From Demequina silvatica (GTDB lineage: Bacteria; Actinomycetota; Actinomycetes; Actinomycetales; Demequinaceae): a stretch of 64,000 bases of DNA. This document shows positions 35,115 to 45,903 of the stretch, piece after piece. A program made the position numbers and the translations under genes. The stretch covers positions 62,001-126,000 of the forward strand of contig NZ_BBMA01000011.1 of NCBI RefSeq assembly GCF_000971215.1, written 5' to 3'. Under the pieces are notes generated by a model, which worked only from the letters and a program-made list of their open reading frames with translations, did no database searches and was not told where the DNA came from. Numbering within the stretch: the stretch's first letter is position 1; every line of letters starts with the position of its first letter.

Positions 35115-36619
35115 TCGGGCGGTGCCGGTCCGTGGTCCTCACGGGCCTCGCCGGGCACGTGATCGACGTCGAGGCGCACGTGGCGCAGGGGCTGCCCGCG
35201 TTCACCATCGTGGGGCTGCCCGACGCGTCGCTCGCGGAGGCGAAGGACCGGGTGCGCGCCGCCGTCGCCTCGTCCGGCGTGGAGTGGCCGCGCCGGCGCA
35301 TCACGGTGAACCTGTCGCCCGCGTCGCTGCCCAAGTCGGGTCCGGCCACCGATCTAGCCATCGCGATCGCGGTGCTGGCGGCGGCGCGGACCGTCGAGCC
35401 GGGCCGCGTGCGCGAGGCGGTGTTCCTGGGCGAGCTGGGGCTCGACGGCCGGGTGCGGCCCGTGCGGGGAGTGCTGCCCGCGGTCGCCGCCGCGGTCGAG
35501 GCGGGCAGCACCGAGGTGGTGGTGCCGGCGGGGAACGCCGCGGAGGCGCGGCTGGTCAAGGGCGCCCGCATCGACGGCGCGATCGCGCTGGCGACGGTGC
35601 TGCAGCGGCTGGGCGCGGACGCGCGTCCCACCTCGCTCCAGCCCGTGCGGGCGCCGCTCACGCGGGTCACGCGCGGCGATCCGCCCGACCTCGCCGACGT
35701 GCGCGGGCAGGCGGCCGCCCGGGTGGCGGTCGAGGTGGCCGCGGCGGGCGGGCATCACCTGCTCATGGTCGGCCCGCCAGGGGCGGGGAAGACCATGCTC
35801 GCGGAGCGGCTGCCGGGGATCCTGCCCGACCTCGAGGACCGGGAGGCCGTGCGGGTCACGGCGGTCCACTCGCTCGCGGGCACGTTCGACGCATCCGAGG
35901 GCCTCATCAGGCGGCCGCCCTTCGAGGCGCCGCACCACACCGCGTCCTCCGCCGCGATCGTCGGAGGCGGCTCGGGGATCGCTCGGCCCGGCGCGGTGTC
36001 GCTCGCGCACGCGGGGGTCCTGCTGCTCGACGAGGCGCCGGAGTTCCCCACGCGCGTGCTCGACACCCTCCGCCAGCCGCTCGAGCGCGGGGAGATCGTG
36101 CTCCATCGCGCGCACGGCGCGGCCCGCTACCCGGCGCGCTTCCAGCTCATCCTCGCCGCCAACCCATGCCCGTGCGGGAGGTTCGCCGGGTCGGGGGAGG
36201 CGTGCTCCTGCACGTCGATCGCGCGGCGACGGTACCTCGGCAGGCTGTCCGGGCCGCTGCTGGACCGCATCGACATCCGCGTGCACGTGGGGGCGGCAGC
36301 GCGGTCGGACCGCCCCGGGGAGCCGAGCGCTACCGTCGCCGCGCGGGTCGCGCAGGCGCGCGCCGCGGCGCGGGAGCGGCTCGCGCCCCATGGATGGTCC
36401 GTCTCCTCGGAGGCCTCCGGGGCGTGGCTGCGCGCCGTCACGTCGCGATCCGCGTGCGCCGGGCTCTGGGCGGCGGTGGACAGGGGAGCGCTGTCCGCGC
36501 GCGGCTTCGACCGCGCGCTACGCCTCGCGTGGACCCTCGCCGACCTCGAGGGCGTCACCTCTCCGAACGCCGGGCACGTCGCCGAGGCGCTCGCTCTCCG
36601 CCAGGGGTTCGAGGCATGA
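35111..36619 (+). CDS. comM: YifB/ComM family AAA+ Mg-chelatase-like ATPase
   Basis: 502 aa. N-terminal Lon-like domain (E-A-H-V-A-Q-G-L-P-A-F-T-I-V-G-L), central AAA+ domain with Walker A G-P-P-G-A-G-K-T-M and Walker B L-L-L-D-E-A-P-E-F, and C-terminal Mg-chelatase domain with a Cys cluster (N-P-C-P-C-G ... C-S-C). ComM of Vibrio is a hexameric branch-migration helicase used in natural transformation; the actinobacterial role is not established. GTG start overlaps yraN; its own stop overlaps dprA. Confidence 0.92.
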   Translation: MIGRCRSVVLTGLAGHVIDVEAHVAQGLPAFTIVGLPDASLAEAKDRVRAAVASSGVEWPRRRITVNLSPASLPKSGPATDLAIAIAVLAAARTVEPGRVREAVFLGELGLDGRVRPVRGVLPAVAAAVEAGSTEVVVPAGNAAEARLVKGARIDGAIALATVLQRLGADARPTSLQPVRAPLTRVTRGDPPDLADVRGQAAARVAVEVAAAGGHHLLMVGPPGAGKTMLAERLPGILPDLEDREAVRVTAVHSLAGTFDASEGLIRRPPFEAPHHTASSAAIVGGGSGIARPGAVSLAHAGVLLLDEAPEFPTRVLDTLRQPLERGEIVLHRAHGAARYPARFQLILAANPCPCGRFAGSGEACSCTSIARRRYLGRLSGPLLDRIDIRVHVGAAARSDRPGEPSATVAARVAQARAAARERLAPHGWSVSSEASGAWLRAVTSRSACAGLWAAVDRGALSARGFDRALRLAWTLADLEGVTSPNAGHVAEALALRQGFEA

Positions 36620-37764
36620 CATCCGACGCCGCGCTCGTGTGGAGCGCCATCGCGGAGCCCGACGACGCCCAGGCACGGTGGCTGGTCGCGCTGCTCGGCC
36701 ACGAGGAGGCGCTCGCGTGGGTGCAGGCCGCGGCGGAGGACGCCGTGAGCGCCACCGTCGCGCTGGCCGCAGTCCCGAGCGACGTCGACCGCGTCATCGC
36801 GGCGCTGGGCCGGTGGACACCCCGGCTCGCCGCCGCGACCCCCGAGCGCCTGCGCGAGCTCGCCGCACGCACGGGCGCGCGGATCCTCACCGCCGAGGAC
36901 CCTGGTTGGCCCGCCGCCATGGACGACCTCGCCGGCGACGCCCCGCACGCGCTCTGGGTGAGGGGCGAGGCGGACCTCGACGCCGCGTGGCGGCGGTCTG
37001 TCGCGGTGGTGGGCGCACGGGCCGCGACGGCCTACGGCGAGCATGTGGCCGCGGAGATCGCCGCCGTCGCCGCGGACCGGGGGGTCACGGTGATCAGCGG
37101 CGGCGCGTACGGCATCGACGTGGCCGCCCATCGGGGCGCGCTCGCGGCCGGCGGCACCACGCTCGCGGTGCTCGCCGGCGGCGTCGACCGGCTCTACCCG
37201 GCGGGCAACGCCGCGCTGCTCGAGCGCGTGATCGCGACGGGCGCGGTGATCAGTGAGCAGCCGCCGGGCTTCGCGCCGCACCGCCAGCGCTTCCTCAGCC
37301 GCAACCGCCTGATCGCGGCCGCGCGGGCGACCATCGTGGTGGAGGCCGCGCACCGCTCGGGGGCGCTCAGCACCGCACGGCATGCGGGCGCGATGGTCCG
37401 GACCGTGGGTGCGGTCCCCGGGCCGGTGACGTCCGCCTCGTCCGCCGGGTGCCTGAGGCTCATCAAGAGCCACGAGGCGGAGATCGTGGTCTCTCCCGTG
37501 GACGCGCTCGACCTCGCGGTGCCCATCGGCGAGGAGGTCGAGGAGGAGGTGCCCGCGGCCGGCGGGCCCGAGTTCGCCTCGCGCGCCGAGCGTCAGGCGT
37601 ACGGCGCGATCCCGCGACGTGGCGCGCCCGTGCCCGTGCTCGCGATCGCCGCGGGACTCACCGACAAGGAGGCGAAGGAGGCGCTCGCCGGGTTGGCGGG
37701 CCGTGGGCTCGTCCGCGCCGTGCGCGGGGTGTGGACCAGGACCGCGGAGGCCGGAGCGGCCTGA
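36616..37764 (+). CDS. dprA: DNA processing protein DprA
   Basis: 382 aa. The Rossmann-like DprA domain (V-V-G-A-R-A-A-T, S-G-G-A-Y-G-I-D-V-A-A-H, A-G-G-V-D-R-L-Y-P) spans about 115-310, followed by a linker and a C-terminal winged helix. In transformable bacteria it loads RecA onto incoming single strands; dprA is also widespread in non-competent species. The neighbouring comM is another transformation-linked gene, relevant to the dispersed word found across this window. Confidence 0.93.
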   Translation: MTSDAALVWSAIAEPDDAQARWLVALLGHEEALAWVQAAAEDAVSATVALAAVPSDVDRVIAALGRWTPRLAAATPERLRELAARTGARILTAEDPGWPAAMDDLAGDAPHALWVRGEADLDAAWRRSVAVVGARAATAYGEHVAAEIAAVAADRGVTVISGGAYGIDVAAHRGALAAGGTTLAVLAGGVDRLYPAGNAALLERVIATGAVISEQPPGFAPHRQRFLSRNRLIAAARATIVVEAAHRSGALSTARHAGAMVRTVGAVPGPVTSASSAGCLRLIKSHEAEIVVSPVDALDLAVPIGEEVEEEVPAAGGPEFASRAERQAYGAIPRRGAPVPVLAIAAGLTDKEAKEALAGLAGRGLVRAVRGVWTRTAEAGAA

Positions 37765-37869
37765 TCAATCGGACATTCCCGTACATACCTGGCGTGATGC
37801 AAGTGGGTGATGTGACAAATGTGACTGAAGGTATTGATTTGACGTGTGAGACGGTGCCATGGTGTCGCC
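37765..37869 (+). promoter_or_regulatory. AT-rich xerC promoter region
   Basis: This stretch is clearly more AT-rich than its surroundings. It has -35 TTGATT (37834-37839), an 18-bp spacer, -10 CATGGT (37858-37863) and six bases to the ATG. Upstream are two direct repeats ATGTGAC (37810-37816, 37819-37825) separated by AA, and further TGATG units, which look like a protein-binding site. Confidence 0.5.
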
Positions 37870-38799
37870 ATGACCAGCACGGACGCCGCCGCGAGCGAGC
37901 TGCTCGCCGCCTTCGAGGGGCACCTGCGCCATGAGCGCGGCCTCTCGGGCAACACGGTGCGCGCCTACCTGGGCGACCTGGTCAACCTCGGCACCCACCT
38001 GGGGGTCGATCAGGGCGGGGACCTCGACGCGGCGCTGACCGCCGTCACCCTCGCCGACCTGCGCGCCTGGCTCGCCGCGATGGACGGCGACGGGCTGAGC
38101 CGCACCACGCTCGCGCGTCGCGGCGCGGCGGCGCGCGCGTTCTACGCGTGGGCCGCGGATGCGGACCGGATCCTCCCGAACCCCGCGCTGCGCCTCGCAT
38201 CCGCGCGGCCGGCGTCGGTGCTGCCCACCGTGCTCTCCGCGGGCGACGTCGAGACGCTCCTCGACGTGGCGCGCACCCGCGCCGACGACGGCGACCCCAT
38301 CCACCTGCGCGACTGGGCCGCCGTCGAGCTGCTCTACGCGACCGGCATGCGCGTGGGCGAGCTCGCGGGGGTGGACCTGCGCGACGTCGACCTCGACGAG
38401 CGGCTCGTCCGCGTGGTCGGCAAGGGCGACAAGGAGCGGGTGGTGCCGTTCGGCATCCCCGCGCAGCGCGCCGTCATCGAGTGGCTCGAGCGCGGCCGGC
38501 CCACGCTCGTGGCCCCGCAGACCGACGCCGCGCTCCTGCTCGGGCGCCGCGGCCAGCGCGTCGACCAGCGCCAGGTGCGCGAGGCCGTCCACGAGCTGTG
38601 CCGGCTCGCCGGGGTCGACGAGGTCGCGCCGCACGCGCTACGCCACACCGCCGCCACGCACCTGCTCACGGGCGGGTCCGACCTGCGCAGCGTCCAGGAG
38701 GTCCTGGGTCACGCGAGCCTCGCCACCACCCAGCGCTACACCCACGTATCCGCAGAACGGCTTCGCGCCGCCTACCACCTCGCACATCCGCGCGCCTAG
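37870..38799 (+). CDS. xerC: Tyrosine recombinase XerC
   Basis: A 309-aa integrase-family recombinase that resolves chromosome dimers at dif, normally with XerD. N-terminal SAM-like core-binding domain at 1-100; catalytic residues visible: R in Y-A-T-G-M-R-V-G-E-L, K in G-K-G-D-K-E-R-V-V-P, H-x-x-R in H-A-L-R-H-T-A-A-T-H, then L-G-H-A-S-L-A-T-T-Q-R-Y-T with the nucleophilic tyrosine. Position between dprA and the WhiG-type sigma gene is the usual actinobacterial xerC site. Confidence 0.92.
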   Translation: MTSTDAAASELLAAFEGHLRHERGLSGNTVRAYLGDLVNLGTHLGVDQGGDLDAALTAVTLADLRAWLAAMDGDGLSRTTLARRGAAARAFYAWAADADRILPNPALRLASARPASVLPTVLSAGDVETLLDVARTRADDGDPIHLRDWAAVELLYATGMRVGELAGVDLRDVDLDERLVRVVGKGDKERVVPFGIPAQRAVIEWLERGRPTLVAPQTDAALLLGRRGQRVDQRQVREAVHELCRLAGVDEVAPHALRHTAATHLLTGGSDLRSVQEVLGHASLATTQRYTHVSAERLRAAYHLAHPRA

Positions 38800-38813
38800 A
38801 GGGAGACGCCATC

Positions 38814-39638
38814 ATGTCCGAGCTCAACGCCCTGCTCTCCGAGACCGAACCCGAGGCACCCGTCGCCGTGCGGGGGCCCGCCGGCGCGACCGCCGTGTGG
38901 TGGGAGATGTACGCCGCCGACGGCCCCGACCGCGCCGCCGCCCGCGACGCGCTCATCACGCATTACGCGCCGCTCGTGACCCAGGTCGCGACCCGCGTCA
39001 TCGCAAAGCTGCCCGACACCGTCGAGCTCGCCGACCTCGTCTCGTACGGCATGTTCGGCCTCATCGACGCGGTGGAGCGCTTCGAGCCCGCGCGCGGCTT
39101 CAAGTTCGAGACCTACGCGTCGACCCGCATCCGCGGAGCCATCATCGACGAGCTCCGCGCCGCCGACTGGGTACCCCGCTCCGTGCGCTCGAAGGCGCGC
39201 ACGCTCGAGCACGCGACCCGCCAGCTCGAGCAGGAGCTCCTGGGACCCGTGAGCGACGAGCGCGTCGCCGCTCACCTCGGCTGGGACACCGCGGAGGTGC
39301 GCACGGTGCGCGCCCAGGTCGCGCTGTCGCACGTCGCGGCCCTCGACGGCATGCCCGCCGAGCCCGACACGCAGCCCATCCCGACGCTCGGCTCGCCCGC
39401 CATGATGCAGGCCTCCACGCGCCTCGAGGCGCGCGAGACCTCAGCCCTGCTCGCGGCCGCGGTGCAGGGGGTGCGCGACCGCGAACAGGAGGTCCTGCGC
39501 CTGTACTACTACGAGAACCTCACCCTCGCGCAGATCGGCGAGATCCTGGGCGTCACCGAGTCCCGGGTCTCGCAGATCCACTCGGCGGCGGTGAAGAAGC
39601 TCCGCGAGTCGCTGATCCGGACCGGCGCATTCAACTGA
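38814..39638 (+). CDS. FliA/WhiG-family RNA polymerase sigma factor
   Basis: A 274-aa sigma-28-type factor. Region 2 includes L-A-D-L-V-S-Y-G-M-F-G-L-I-D-A-V-E-R-F and F-E-T-Y-A-S-T-R-I-R-G; W-V-P-R-S-V-R is the region 2.4/3.0 boundary; region 4 ends in L-T-L-A-Q-I-G-E-I-L-G-V-T-E-S-R-V-S-Q-I. WhiG governs sporulation in Streptomyces, whereas its orthologue in motile Micrococcales and Kineosporiales drives flagellar genes. No flagellar genes are in the window. GGGAGA precedes the ATG; probably co-transcribed with xerC, 14 bp upstream. Confidence 0.92.
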   Translation: MSELNALLSETEPEAPVAVRGPAGATAVWWEMYAADGPDRAAARDALITHYAPLVTQVATRVIAKLPDTVELADLVSYGMFGLIDAVERFEPARGFKFETYASTRIRGAIIDELRAADWVPRSVRSKARTLEHATRQLEQELLGPVSDERVAAHLGWDTAEVRTVRAQVALSHVAALDGMPAEPDTQPIPTLGSPAMMQASTRLEARETSALLAAAVQGVRDREQEVLRLYYYENLTLAQIGEILGVTESRVSQIHSAAVKKLRESLIRTGAFN

Positions 39639-40149
39639 CGGCCTCCGCCAGCGGCAGCAGCACCACCGGCCCGAAGCCCTCGAGTAGGTCGAGCGGGTCC
39701 ACGTAGACACCGTCGACGCGCACGCCCCAGTGCAGGCACGTCGCGGGTGCGCAGTGGCCCGGATCCTCGCCCACCACCGCGAACGCCTCGCCGCGCGCCA
39801 CCGCCGTGCCCGCCGGGGGAGCGTCGGAGACCGGCTCCAGGGACGTCACCACCCCGCCGCCGTGGTCCACGGTGACCACGCCGCGATCCACCACGCGCCC
39901 CGAGAACGCCACCACCCCGTCGCCGGGCGCGACCACCACCTGGCCCACGGCCGCGAGCAGGTCGACGCCGCGATGCCCCGACGCCCACGGCGCCGCCGGG
40001 GCCACGAACAGCGCGTCCGCGCGCAGGGGCGCGACGGGCGCCGTAAGCACCGGCGCCTGACCGTCAGGCGTGGCCGCGGAGGCTCCCGCGGCGCCCATCA
40101 ACGCGCACGCCGCCGCGAGCGTCGCGAGGGCCCGCAGGTACCGTGTCAT
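39631..40149 (-). CDS. Secreted M23 family peptidase
   Basis: A 172-aa protein with a signal peptide (A-A-A-C-A-L-M-G-A-A-G-A-S-A, cleavage about residue 25) and a LytM/M23 fold: H-R-G-V-D holds the first Zn ligands and C-L-H-W-G the last. M23 enzymes cleave peptidoglycan cross-bridges; the small size suggests a minimal domain, and two cysteines (H-C-A-P-A-T-C) may form a disulfide. It is convergent with and overlaps the sigma gene end by 8 bp. CAGGAT lies 7 nt before its ATG, so the mRNA may be leaderless. Confidence 0.85.
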   Translation of the reverse strand: MTRYLRALATLAAACALMGAAGASAATPDGQAPVLTAPVAPLRADALFVAPAAPWASGHRGVDLLAAVGQVVVAPGDGVVAFSGRVVDRGVVTVDHGGGVVTSLEPVSDAPPAGTAVARGEAFAVVGEDPGHCAPATCLHWGVRVDGVYVDPLDLLEGFGPVVLLPLAEAVS

Positions 40150-40485
40150 GCGGTCGATCCTGGTCCCGCACGCGTCCCCGCGCGAGCCCCGCCGGGCCTC
40201 CTGTGGACGGCCGGCTCGACGTGTGGGGCTGGGGACATCACGATGGTTCGCGCCGGGCCCCTCCCTCCGGTACGATTGACCCCGCATCCGGCATGCCCGG
40301 ATGACGTCGCGCGTCACACGGCTCCCGCGAGGGAGACGCCGGAAGGGCGAGGTCCGAGCAATCGGTGCCCGACCGCGGTGGCGCCAGGGATGTGAGCCGT
40401 CCGGCCCGCATCGTCAACCGAAACCGGCACCCGCCAGGGTGCCACGAATGAAGGCACGCGCCGCGCGCGTGCGAAAGGAAGTGCC
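40150..40485 (+). promoter_or_regulatory. Divergent promoter region and structured rpsB leader
   Basis: No gene is supported in these 336 bp. Candidate -10 TACGAT at 40271-40276 would give an rpsB leader of about 205 nt. The leader contains hairpins CATCCGG/CCGGATG (40285-40303) and GGCACCC/GGGTGCC (40426-40443), and a GC-rich inverted repeat about 20 nt before the AAAGGAAG Shine-Dalgarno. CGCATCGTCA (40407-40416) is a one-mismatch dispersed word. The M23 -10 (ATCCTG on the plus strand, 40157-40162) is at the left end. Confidence 0.5.
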
Positions 40486-41361
<876 letters not shown>

Positions 41362-41372
41362 GGACGCATCAC

Positions 41373-42212
41373 ATGGCGAACTACACCGTTGCGGACATCC
41401 AGGCGCTCCGCGAGCGCACGGGTGCCGGCATGCTCGACGTGAAGAAGGCGCTCGACGAGGCGGACGGCAACGTCGACAAGGCCGTCGAGATCCTTCGCGT
41501 GAAGGGCCTCAAGGGCGTCACCAAGCGTGAGGGCCGCTCGGCCTCCGAGGGCCTCGTCCTCGCGTCGATCACGGACGCCGACGGCGGCCAGGTCGGCACG
41601 CTGCTCGAGCTCAACTCCGAGACCGACTTCGTTGCGAAGAACGAGAAGTTCATCGCGCTCGCGGAGAAGGTCCTGGACGCCGTGGTCGCGGCCGGCGCGT
41701 CGAACGCCGAGGAGGCCCTCGCGGCCGACCTCGACGGCGAGACCGTCAAGGACGTCATCGACGCCAACGCGGGCGTGCTCGGCGAGAAGATCGTGCTGCG
41801 TCGCGTGGCGCGTGTCGAGGCCCCGGTCGTGACCGAGTACCTCCACCGCACCAACAAGGACCTCCCGGCCCAGGTCGGCGTCCTCGTGGGCACCGACGCC
41901 GCGGCCGCCCCGGTGGCCAAGGACGTCGCGATGCACACCGCGGCGTACTCGCCCGCGTACCTCACCCGTGAGGACGCGCCGGAGGAGACCGTCGCCAACG
42001 AGCGTCGCGTCGCCGAGGAGGTGTCGCGCGCCGAGGGCAAGCCCGAGGCCGCGCTGCCGAAGATCATCGAGGGCCGCCTCAACGGCTGGTTCAAGGAGAA
42101 CGTGCTGCTCGAGCAGGCGTTCGCCAAGGACCCGAAGACCACGGTCGGCAAGGTCGTCGCGGAGACGGGTGGCGACGTGGTCGCCTTCGCCCGCTTCCGT
42201 GTGGGAGCCTAA
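41373..42212 (+). CDS. tsf: Elongation factor Ts
   Basis: A 279-aa nucleotide exchange factor for EF-Tu. UBA-like N-terminus ([17 protein letters not shown]) and the core T-D-F-V-A-K-N that contacts the EF-Tu G domain. Full length and motifs match the family. Confidence 0.97.
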   Translation: MANYTVADIQALRERTGAGMLDVKKALDEADGNVDKAVEILRVKGLKGVTKREGRSASEGLVLASITDADGGQVGTLLELNSETDFVAKNEKFIALAEKVLDAVVAAGASNAEEALAADLDGETVKDVIDANAGVLGEKIVLRRVARVEAPVVTEYLHRTNKDLPAQVGVLVGTDAAAAPVAKDVAMHTAAYSPAYLTREDAPEETVANERRVAEEVSRAEGKPEAALPKIIEGRLNGWFKENVLLEQAFAKDPKTTVGKVVAETGGDVVAFARFRVGA

Positions 42213-42277
42213 GCCTCGAGGCATCAGCACCACCCCATAAACGAGCAAGGCGCGGCGCGCCGTCAGGAGGTTCTTCC

Positions 42278-43024
42278 TTGTCCGAGACCAGCGATCTGAT
42301 CAAAGGCAAGGAAGCCCCGGCGGCGCGCCGCGTGCTTCTCAAGCTCTCCGGCGAGATGTTCGGCGGAGGCCAGCTGGGCCTCGACCCCGACGTGGTGAGC
42401 CGCGTCGCCCGCGAGATCGCCGACGCGGTCCGCCAGGGCGTCCAGGTCGCCGTCGTCGTCGGTGGAGGCAACTTCTTCCGCGGCGCGGAGCTGTCCGAGC
42501 GCGGCATGGAGCGCTCGCGCGCCGACTACATGGGCATGCTCGGCACCGTGATGAACGCCCTCGCGCTGCAGGACTTCCTGGAGCAGGCCGGCGTCACCAC
42601 GCGCGTCCAGACCGCCATCACCATGGGCCAGGTCGCCGAGTCCTACCTGCCGCTGCGTGCCATCCGCCACATGGAGAAGGGCCGCGTCGTCATCTTCGGC
42701 GCGGGCGCCGGCATGCCGTACTTCTCCACGGACACCGTGTCGCTCCAGCGTGCGCTCGAGACCCGCTGCTCCGAGGTGCTCATGGGCAAGAACGGCGTCG
42801 ACGCGGTCTACACCGCGGACCCGCGCAAGGACCCCGACGCCGAGCGCCTGGAGACCGTCACCTACGCGGAGGCGCTGCAGAAGCGCCTCGCGGTGATGGA
42901 CGCCGCCGCGTTCTCCCTCGCGATGGACAACCGCATGCCCATGCAGGTGTTCGGACTCGACACGCCTGGAAATGTGACTCGTGCCCTGCTCGGTGAGAGA
43001 ATCGGAACCCTGGTGACGGCCTGA
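42278..43024 (+). CDS. pyrH: UMP kinase
   Basis: A 248-aa hexameric bacterial UMP kinase of the amino-acid-kinase family. Seen: [23 protein letters not shown], and the C-terminal [10 protein letters not shown]. The start is TTG, rare in this window, fixed by AGGAGG seven bases upstream (42265-42270); no ATG or GTG upstream fits. Follows tsf in the conserved rpsB-tsf-pyrH-frr order. Confidence 0.95.
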   Translation: MSETSDLIKGKEAPAARRVLLKLSGEMFGGGQLGLDPDVVSRVAREIADAVRQGVQVAVVVGGGNFFRGAELSERGMERSRADYMGMLGTVMNALALQDFLEQAGVTTRVQTAITMGQVAESYLPLRAIRHMEKGRVVIFGAGAGMPYFSTDTVSLQRALETRCSEVLMGKNGVDAVYTADPRKDPDAERLETVTYAEALQKRLAVMDAAAFSLAMDNRMPMQVFGLDTPGNVTRALLGERIGTLVTA

Positions 43025-43047
43025 CGTCGCACCGTAAGGAGACAAGC

Positions 43048-43605
43048 GTGACTGAGATGATCCTCCTCGAGGCCGAGGAGAACATGGACAACGCGGTGGC
43101 CGTCGCGAAGGACAACTTCGCGAAGATCCGCACCGGCCAGGCGAGCTCCGCGATGTTCGCGAGCATCGCCGTGGACTACTACGGCGCACCCACGCCGCTG
43201 CAGCAGCTCGCGTCGATCAACGTGACCGAGGCGCGCACCGTGGTGATCGCCCCCTACGACGCGAGCGCCAAGAAGGAGATCGAGACCGCGCTGCGGAACT
43301 CGGACCTCGGCGTCAACCCGTCGGACGACGGCACCGTGCTGCGGGTGGTGCTCCCGCAGCTCACGGAGGAGCGCCGTCGCGACTACGTCAAGCTCGCCAA
43401 GACCAAGGCCGAGGAGTCCCGCGTCACCATCCGCAACATGCGCCGCAAGGCCAAGGACGCGATCGACTCCGGCGTCAAGGACGGCGAGTTCGGCGAGGAC
43501 GAGGGCCAGCGGGCCGAGAAGGAGCTCGACGCGCTCACCAAGAAGCACGTCGACGCCATCGATGCTCTCCTCTCGCACAAGGAGAGCGAGCTGCTCGCGG
43601 TCTGA
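43048..43605 (+). CDS. frr: Ribosome recycling factor
   Basis: 185 aa, standard length. RRF splits post-termination ribosomes with EF-G. Recognisable: [24 protein letters not shown] and [12 protein letters not shown] start after TAAGGAG. Confidence 0.97.
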   Translation: MTEMILLEAEENMDNAVAVAKDNFAKIRTGQASSAMFASIAVDYYGAPTPLQQLASINVTEARTVVIAPYDASAKKEIETALRNSDLGVNPSDDGTVLRVVLPQLTEERRRDYVKLAKTKAEESRVTIRNMRRKAKDAIDSGVKDGEFGEDEGQRAEKELDALTKKHVDAIDALLSHKESELLAV

Positions 43606-43636
43606 TGCCTGACGCGACCGCGCGACAGGGCGTCTC

Positions 43637-44797
43637 ATGAGGTGGGGGCGCCGCCAGCAGGCGGACCCCGACACCTCGGAGCGCGCCGCGACGCCCGGCC
43701 CCACGGTCTTCGCGCCCGTGCACCCCGCGGACACCGCCGCGCCGGCGGAGCCCACCGTGTGGCCCCCCGGCCTGCCCGACGGCGAGGTCGAGCTGCCCGG
43801 CCCGGCCGACGCCGCGGTCGAGCACGTCCCCGAGACCGCCCCGGAGCCGCACGCCGCCGAGCAGATCGCCCGCGCGGTCGCGCCGGCGGAGTCGCTCGCC
43901 GTCCCCCACACCGCGGGGGAGGACGATGCGGTGGACCCGGTGGACGTGACCGTCCCGCTGGGGGAGGTGGTCCCGGCCCCCGCGTCGCGGGCCGGTCGCA
44001 ACCTGGGTCTCGCGACCGCGGTGGGCGTGGTGCTCGCGGTGGGCGCGCTCGTCGCCGCGTGGTGGCACCCGCTCGCGTTCGCGGTCGCGATCTACGGCTT
44101 CTGCACGGCCGCCGTGATCGAGTGGCGCAACGCGCTCGCCCGCCACGGCATGCACATCTCGCTCGCGCCGGTGCTGATGGCGACCGTCGGCATGGGCGTC
44201 GCGACGTGGTTCGGCGGCCGCGAGGGGCTCGTGGTCGCGCTGCTGGTCGCCAGCGCGGGCGTGACCGCGTGGCGCATCGTCGACGACCGCGTCGAGAACA
44301 CCCTGTCCGACTCGCTCGTCGGCATCCTCACGCTCACCTGGATCCCGTTCCTCGCATCCTTCATGCTCCTCATGGAGATGGCGGACGACGGCTGGAAGCG
44401 GATCCTCATCGTCATCGCGGCGGTGGTGCTCAACGACACGTTCGCCCTCTTCACCGGCATGCTCATCGGCCGGCGCCCGCTCGCGCCGCGTGTGAGCCCC
44501 AAGAAGACGTGGGAGGGCGCGATCGGCGGCGCCGTGTTCGGCATCGCGGGCGCGGCCATCTTCGCCCTCGTGCTGCTCGACGGCCAGTGGTGGGTCGGCG
44601 CCGCGGTGGGTGCCGCCGCGGTGGTCGCGGCGGTGCTCGGCGACCTCGCCGAGTCCGTCCTCAAGCGCGACCTGTCCGTCAAGGACATGTCCAGCGCCAT
44701 CCCGGGTCATGGCGGCGTGCTCGACCGCCTCGACTCGATGCTCCCGGCGGCCGCGGTCGCCTACATCGTCTTCGCTCTGCTCCTGGGGACCTCATGA
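43637..44797 (+). CDS. cdsA: Phosphatidate cytidylyltransferase with long N-terminal extension
   Basis: A 386-aa membrane enzyme making CDP-diacylglycerol for phospholipids. About eight helices from residue 120 on; the CDS signature [11 protein letters not shown] ... [11 protein letters not shown] is intact near the C-terminus. Residues 1-115 form a Pro/Ala/Glu-rich acidic extension without recognised domain, absent from E. coli CdsA. A copy of the dispersed word at 43921 encodes Asp-Asp-Ala in it. Overlaps rlmN by 4 bp. Confidence 0.93.
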   Translation: MRWGRRQQADPDTSERAATPGPTVFAPVHPADTAAPAEPTVWPPGLPDGEVELPGPADAAVEHVPETAPEPHAAEQIARAVAPAESLAVPHTAGEDDAVDPVDVTVPLGEVVPAPASRAGRNLGLATAVGVVLAVGALVAAWWHPLAFAVAIYGFCTAAVIEWRNALARHGMHISLAPVLMATVGMGVATWFGGREGLVVALLVASAGVTAWRIVDDRVENTLSDSLVGILTLTWIPFLASFMLLMEMADDGWKRILIVIAAVVLNDTFALFTGMLIGRRPLAPRVSPKKTWEGAIGGAVFGIAGAAIFALVLLDGQWWVGAAVGAAAVVAAVLGDLAESVLKRDLSVKDMSSAIPGHGGVLDRLDSMLPAAAVAYIVFALLLGTS

Positions 44798-45903
44798 CGC
44801 TTCCGACCCTGCCCATGCTCGCGCCCCGTCGGGGCAAGCCGCCGCGCCACTTCGCGGACCTCGACCCCGCGGAGCGCGTGGACGCGCTCAAGCAGCTGGG
44901 CCAGCCCGCGTTCCGCGCCAAGCAGCTCGCCACGCACTACTACGACCACCTCACGGTCGACCCCGAGGACATGACGGACCTGCCCGCGGGCGCGCGCGAC
45001 ACGCTCACCACCGAGCTGTTCCCGCCCCTGCTCACCCACGTCACCCAGCTGTCCGCCGACGAGGGCGCGACCGTCAAGACGCTGTGGAACCTCATCGACA
45101 ACGCCAAGGTCGAGTCGGTGCTGATGAAGTACCCCGAGCGCGCGACGCTGTGCGTCACCAGCCAGGCCGGCTGCGGCATGGCGTGCCCGTTCTGCGCGAC
45201 GGGCCAGATGGGCCTCACCCGCAACCTGTCCGCCGGCGAGATCATCGAGCAGGTGCGCCTCGCGGCCAAGCAGGCGCGCGACGGCGAGCTCGGCGGCGAC
45301 CCGGTGCGCCTGTCGAACGTGGTGTTCATGGGCATGGGCGAGCCGCTCGCCAACTACGCGGCCGTGATGACGGCGGTGCGCGCGCTCACCAGCCCGCCGC
45401 CCGAGGGCTTCGGGCTGTCCGCCCGCCACGTCACCGTCTCCACGGTGGGCCTGGTCACCGGCATCGACCGCCTCGCGGGGGAGGGCATCCCTGTCACGCT
45501 CGCGCTGAGCCTGCACGCCCCGGACGACGAGCTGCGCGACTCGCTGGTGCCCATCAACGCCCGCTGGAAGGTCGACGAGGCGCTCGACGCCGCGCGCCGC
45601 TACTTCGACGCCACCGGCCGCCGCGTGTCCATCGAGTACGCGCTGATCCGCGACATCAACGACCACGCGCACCGCGCCGAGCTGCTCGCGAAGAAGCTCA
45701 ACGCGCGCGGCGACGGCTGGGTCCACGTCAACCCCATCCCGCTCAACCCCACGCCGGGCTCGAAGTGGACCGCGTCCGACCCCAAGGTCGAGCAGGAGTT
45801 CGTCCGCATCCTCCGCATGCACGGGATTCCCACCACCATCAGGGATACTCGTGGCAGCGATATCGACGGCGCGTGCGGCCAGCTGGCCATCAAGGAGAGG
45901 TGA
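44794..45903 (+). CDS. rlmN: 23S rRNA/tRNA (adenine-C2)-methyltransferase RlmN
   Basis: A 369-aa radical SAM enzyme that methylates A2503 of 23S rRNA and A37 of some tRNAs. The cluster motif C-G-M-A-C-P-F-C and the S-adenosylmethionine region [11 protein letters not shown] are clear, as is the C-terminal G-A-C-G-Q-L carrying the methylated cysteine. The ATG overlaps the cdsA stop. Confidence 0.96.
   Translation: MTLPTLPMLAPRRGKPPRHFADLDPAERVDALKQLGQPAFRAKQLATHYYDHLTVDPEDMTDLPAGARDTLTTELFPPLLTHVTQLSADEGATVKTLWNLIDNAKVESVLMKYPERATLCVTSQAGCGMACPFCATGQMGLTRNLSAGEIIEQVRLAAKQARDGELGGDPVRLSNVVFMGMGEPLANYAAVMTAVRALTSPPPEGFGLSARHVTVSTVGLVTGIDRLAGEGIPVTLALSLHAPDDELRDSLVPINARWKVDEALDAARRYFDATGRRVSIEYALIRDINDHAHRAELLAKKLNARGDGWVHVNPIPLNPTPGSKWTASDPKVEQEFVRILRMHGIPTTIRDTRGSDIDGACGQLAIKER

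Noticed and set aside
36616-39638. dprA, xerC and sigma gene as a mobile element with integrase
   Set aside because: The recombinase has chromosomal XerC motifs and the order dprA-xerC-sigma-M23-rpsB is a conserved core arrangement; no attachment site repeats were seen.
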